Assembly (NCBI GenBank): GCA_037975125.1
Contig: JAJQOW010000243.1
Location: 83,644 to 147,643, forward strand
DNA: 64,000 nt
DNA from: Latrodectus hesperus
Taxonomy: Eukaryota; Arthropoda; Arachnida; Araneae; Theridiidae
Reading direction: 5' to 3'
Position numbers and translations under genes: made by a program. Below, in pieces: positions 60,319-64,000 of the stretch. Every line of letters starts with the position of its first letter. The stretch's first letter is position 1. The notes below the pieces were generated by a model that searched no databases, was not told where the DNA came from, and worked only from the letters and a program-made list of their open reading frames with translations.

Positions 60319-61430
60319 TCCATTGCCAAAGTGCGTTTTCTGAAGGAGGTAGTGGCAGAATCTGAAAATGTCTCCAATTGTATTCTAAACATTCAGGGAA
60401 GCAGCTTTGCACGTTGCAGGCATGTTAGCTGATGGAGAAATATTCGGAATTGTCTTGCTGATAAAAGATATTTGACACCACCTGATAGTTAGGGTACTGT
60501 AACCGGCCGCAGCACATCCTCCACATAGCGTTGAGCTGTGAATACCAGTGCCGTGAATACGAACTAGAAGTGACCTGGAATATTATGCAATGGCACCCCA
60601 AACCATAATGCGTGTTGTCGCATGGTGAGATGTTCCACAATTGCTGCAGGACTGGACTTTTCTTCTCGTCGAGACCATACTCTTACTGAAAAATCAGTCA
60701 CTGTCACTGAAAAATCAGAAGCGTGTTTCATCTGAGATGACGATTCTGTGTCACTCCGTAATACACATCGGTTTGATTCGGCACTTGTCCAGATGTTGGC
60801 TTCTGTGCTGTTGGGTCAATGGCAATCTTTTTAATGGACGTATGAGTGCAGGCCAAAAGCAAAAATTTGACAGCAAATAATTCTGTTAGATATTGAAGCA
60901 TCTAGGGCGTTTTGCACATACTGCAGGATTTCGGTAGATGTGCTTTTCGGGGTTGTCACCTCACCCATCGGAACCGTCGATAGACGCGTACTGACGTCAT
61001 TCAGGCGGCTCTTTGCTCTACGCAAACCTTCCACAGTTCCTTCTTTCAACCATCTTTACCCCAGCCTTTGCATGGTGAACGCGTCCAGGTGTCTATCAGC
61101 TGCGATTTGCAGTAAAGAACAACTTGTCTTCTCAGTCTAATCACCATGCTCCTCGTAAACTCATTTGTCAACCCAACCTGACTCCGTTGACGTTGGTCTA
61201 CTATTTTCTGCAATTTCAAGTGTCCTTAGTGACAAAAACAAATTTTACATGATTATTTTACAAGTGGCAATAAGGACTCGAATATTGCCCACTCTAGTGG
61301 TTTCTCACCTTATATCTTATCCTAAGTGCGCTTGAGAAGTTCGCCTTTTACATTATTTGCATAACTCAGTAAGGAATTTTCTGGTCCCTTCTTCTTCGCC
61401 TTGCATTTTCAATATTAGGGAGTTATGAAT
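60319..61430 (-). pseudogene. Tc1-like transposase, heavily broken
   Basis: The minus strand carries most of a Tc1-like transposase in pieces. N-terminal fragments lie near 61130-60960 (WGKDG, then LWKVCVEQRAA). The middle near 60700-60640 reads VWSRREEKSSPAA. The core at 60425-60640 ends with VSNIFYQQDNSEYFSIS, keeping the QQDN second Asp. The region beyond is shifted, with the downstream part near 60330-60390. Its core is related to 20930-21310: the same VFTAL..TAQ.YVE..LRPVT order. Neither end shows a clear inverted repeat. Boundaries are set by loss of similarity to unit sequence at 60318 and its return near 61430. Confidence 0.75.
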
Positions 61431-62967
61431 TAATTATATATAAGGTTTGAAATTTTGAAGTACAGCGAAAGAAAATCCATAAAATAATAATCAATAACAG
61501 CGAGGGTACTTGGTACACGTAAATTTATATTTATTTAGGTTTATTTATTCACATGCATTAAATAAAAATACAGAAAAGTAAAATGTCTTAAAAATAATAT
61601 ATCATTAGCATTATAAAATACAATAAGCATATTGATAACATTACAGTATGGGTTTGAAATTTTAAGGAATTATAATAGAGATAGAAATATTGAGGCCGAT
61701 GAAATGGCACATTAGGCTGGTTATCATTGATATCGTATTATATAAATGCAGGGATTACTTTAAATATTTTATCAAGATTATGGTAATAAATACATTATTA
61801 AAACATCGTTAATTTCTATTTTTACTTACATATGGCAAGGTGTGATGTTATGAAAGACAGAATTTTAATTATCATACAATTGATTATTTTGCTTAAATTA
61901 AATGCATTTTTACTCTGCAAGCTCTTTTATCTTCTTCCTAATCTTCTTTGAAACAATATATCTAGTTTATGGAGTGTGCTAAAGAGGGCATGTATTTGAA
62001 ATATAAAATTTGTATTGCAAACTCTTATATCTTCAACGTAATATTCTTCGAAAGAGTTTGTCCAATGAACAGAGTGTGCTTAAGAGGGTATATTTTTTAT
62101 AAACATAACCTTTTCGCACCTATATAAGGAAACTCAAAAATAGCATTTTGAAATTACTAATTGGCTTTTGTGTTTCAGACAACTTGAATGTTGATATTAT
62201 TTGAAGCCTCTGAATTAAGATCACAGTAATGTAATCTTTGTGCAGTGTTTGATTTAACTTTTTTATTTTTATTTCTTTCTTGTAATTTTGATTTTGAACA
62301 TGCGAAATGCCTTTTCGAAATAACAGGCATTTACCTTGAGTAGTGGCCCAAAATTGTAGGACTTGTGAACAATGAAAAAGAGTAATAAAAATGAACAACA
62401 AGGTTATATTTTATATGAACTCCAAAATAATTTTATGTCAAAAGTTGGGAGAATAATAATGAAATTTCTTTTCTTTGCAAAATGAATACAATTGAGACAC
62501 ATTCGCATAAAATGATCAGCAGCAGTGCGGGAAGCATATAAATTGTTTTATTTCATTTTAAGCCTAAGTGTAATAGCATTACTCATATTTAACTATTATA
62601 TTAAACTGCATAGAAACTCTCATCAAAACCTATTGAAATCTTTTGAGCCCCAGCCATTGAAGCATGGAGTATTAATAAATAATATAAACTGTAATGTCAT
62701 TGAATTATTAGCAAAAAATTTATGCCTAATGATATATGAGTCAAGCAAGGTTGTATCAATTAAATTTTATTTATTACTCTTGGAATGACATATGTCATTC
62801 ACTGGATCAAGTTAGAAGGAAATTATGGTCGAATTTATTCCATGTTTATGAATTAGTGTTGTTTAATCTCGTAATTTATACCACTTTTTCTCAAGCACCC
62901 CATCAACATTCAAAGCATCCTGATTTGATTTCAGGACTTTTAACGTTCATAAACTCTTCATACCCCA
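61431..62967. repeat. Unit copy joining D-type and A-type parts
   Basis: 61431-61700 match 6225-6440 and 34260-34460; 61900-62800 match 2080-2900. A TATATAAGG string at 62113-62121 lies in the conserved block seen at 2180, 11060, 34790 and 43540. 62600-62745 duplicates 53145-53270 and 63215-63355. The 93-codon frame at 62736-63017 has no recognised domain. Confidence 0.65.
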
Positions 62968-64000
62968 GTGTTCTTGGACGAGTTAAAAATCCATGTAGTT
63001 TATCATACAATAAATGATTGAAAATTTTTATTTTTTTCTTTACTTAATAATTTTTTAGTGAACTAAAATAAAGAAATTATATAATCAAATGATTTTAGAT
63101 TATTTCTTAGTATTTGTCTCCAAGTAATGTTTAAACAATATAAAAGAAAAATAATAAATACTGAAGACTGTAAAAAAATACCATATAAATATATATATTT
63201 ATCTAAAGAAACTAATTTGGCAATGCATAGAAACCCTTATCAAAACCTATTGAAATCTTTTCAGCTCCAGCCATTGAAGCATGGAGTATTAATAATTAAT
63301 ATAAACTGAAATGTCATTGAATATTTAGCAATAGTTTTATGCCTAATGATATATGAATAATGCTTCGCGTTATTCATATATCTTAGGCATAAAATTATTG
63401 CTAAATATTGTAGCACATGAAAATAGGTTTAGGTAAAATTTCACTTTTTTTTTAGTGTTATATTAAATTTAAGATTTATTATTTTGTCTTTGGATATGAA
63501 TTTGGATAACAATGAGTAACATACTTTTCTTTAATAGTTAGTGCTAGAGATCTGATCACAAATGAATCCAAACCTCAACACGCATTTAAATGTTACAGTG
63601 CGGTCTCGAAACATTCCTGTCTAGAATACATTTTTATAAAAGAAAATTACATATTTAAGTTGTGGTAGTTTCCGTTAATTTATAACAATAATACATGTTT
63701 TACATGAAAACTTCATTATTTTAAAAACTTTATATGTTCATACTATTGACCCTATGGGAATGCTTTGTTGGATATATTTTTGAAAACTTCAACTTATCGT
63801 CGAAGAACTTATTTGTACGTATTTTCCGTATAATAAATGAATAATGCTTGCGTAATTCATATATCCTTAGGCATAAAATTATTGCTAAATATTGTAGCAC
63901 ATAAAAATATGTTTAGGTAAAATTTCACTTTGGTTTTTTTTTCTGAGAGTTATATTAAATTTAAGATTTATTATTTTGTTTTTGGATATGAATTTATTAA
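62968..64000. repeat. Recent direct duplication, second copy
   Basis: Partner of 52884-53900. It retains the segment (63601-63725) missing from the first copy, including the second unit motif near 63640-63680. It runs off the window end. Confidence 0.9.
63327..63402. repeat. Foldback hairpin, second copy
   Basis: Same inverted repeat as 53239-53315, with a few substitutions and small gaps. A right-arm-only copy follows near 63839-63893. Confidence 0.8.

Noticed and set aside
62736..63017. 93-codon frame as a receptor-like gene
   Set aside because: Hydrophobic stretches are weak, the related sequence at 2800 and 35310 is broken, and the frame spans a duplication breakpoint at 62968.

Overview
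This is AT-rich eukaryotic DNA (roughly three-quarters A+T by eye) with no complete host gene that I can recognise. The mix of decayed elements points to an arthropod, most likely a spider or other arachnid: Tc1-like, hAT, Mutator-like (MULE) and Tigger/pogo-like transposons, non-LTR retrotransposons carrying endonuclease, reverse transcriptase (RT) and RNase H, RTE-type RT ends, and tRNA-derived SINEs. The species call is an inference. There are no bacterial, organellar, rRNA or CRISPR features. Nearly all long open frames are pieces of mobile elements or chance frames in AT-rich repeats.

The backbone is a set of about twenty diverged copies of an unclassified unit of about 2 kb. Copies are recognised by two short dyads about 60 bp apart. 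The first is an imperfect palindrome of about 30 bp (GAG...TGGTTYCATATGRAACCA...CTC in the best copies). The second is ATAAGAAAATTTCTTAT followed by AAAATTTGGTAGTTAC. Clear copies lie near 0.8, 5.7, 9.7, 17.3, 20.6, 33.6, 35.4, 36.5, 39.6, 42.3, 52.6, 56.3 and 63.5 kb. Weaker copies lie near 8.0, 22.8, 45.6, 51.3 (inverted), 51.9, 53.5 and 55.3 kb.

Layout: 1-3480 unit copy; 3490-5312 minus-strand LINE; 5320-11430 three unit copies; 11430-16740 mostly featureless; 16745-18885 unit copy; 18895-20135 LINE; 20140-20930 unit; 20930-21310 Tc1-like piece; 22540-28880 unit copy split by a 4.45 kb hAT element (23221-27672) that itself holds LTR-like and LINE-like debris; 30480-33150 the longest LINE copy; 33160-35400 unit with a SINE; 35540-35900 Tigger-like tail; 35935-36905 unit; 37171-42573 a 2.7 kb tandem duplication with a LINE in each half; 42573-43840 unit with a SINE; 43842-45247 a complete-ended Tc1-like element; 47312-47935 RTE-like tail; 47960-52880 direct and inverted unit copies; 52884-53900 and 62968-64000 a recent direct duplication with a foldback hairpin; 54012-54281 LINE tail; 55660-58265 unit with a Tigger-like tail; 58247-60240 a MULE, the best-preserved gene; 60319-61430 Tc1-like piece; 61430-64000 unit copies.

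The copies date one another. The hAT insertion has a matching empty site near 17.7 kb. One SINE insertion is shared by the 34 and 42.7 kb copies but absent at 6.1 kb. The two LINEs in the 2.7 kb duplication share one internal deletion. These mutually dated insertions and the conserved hairpin are the main things worth a second look.
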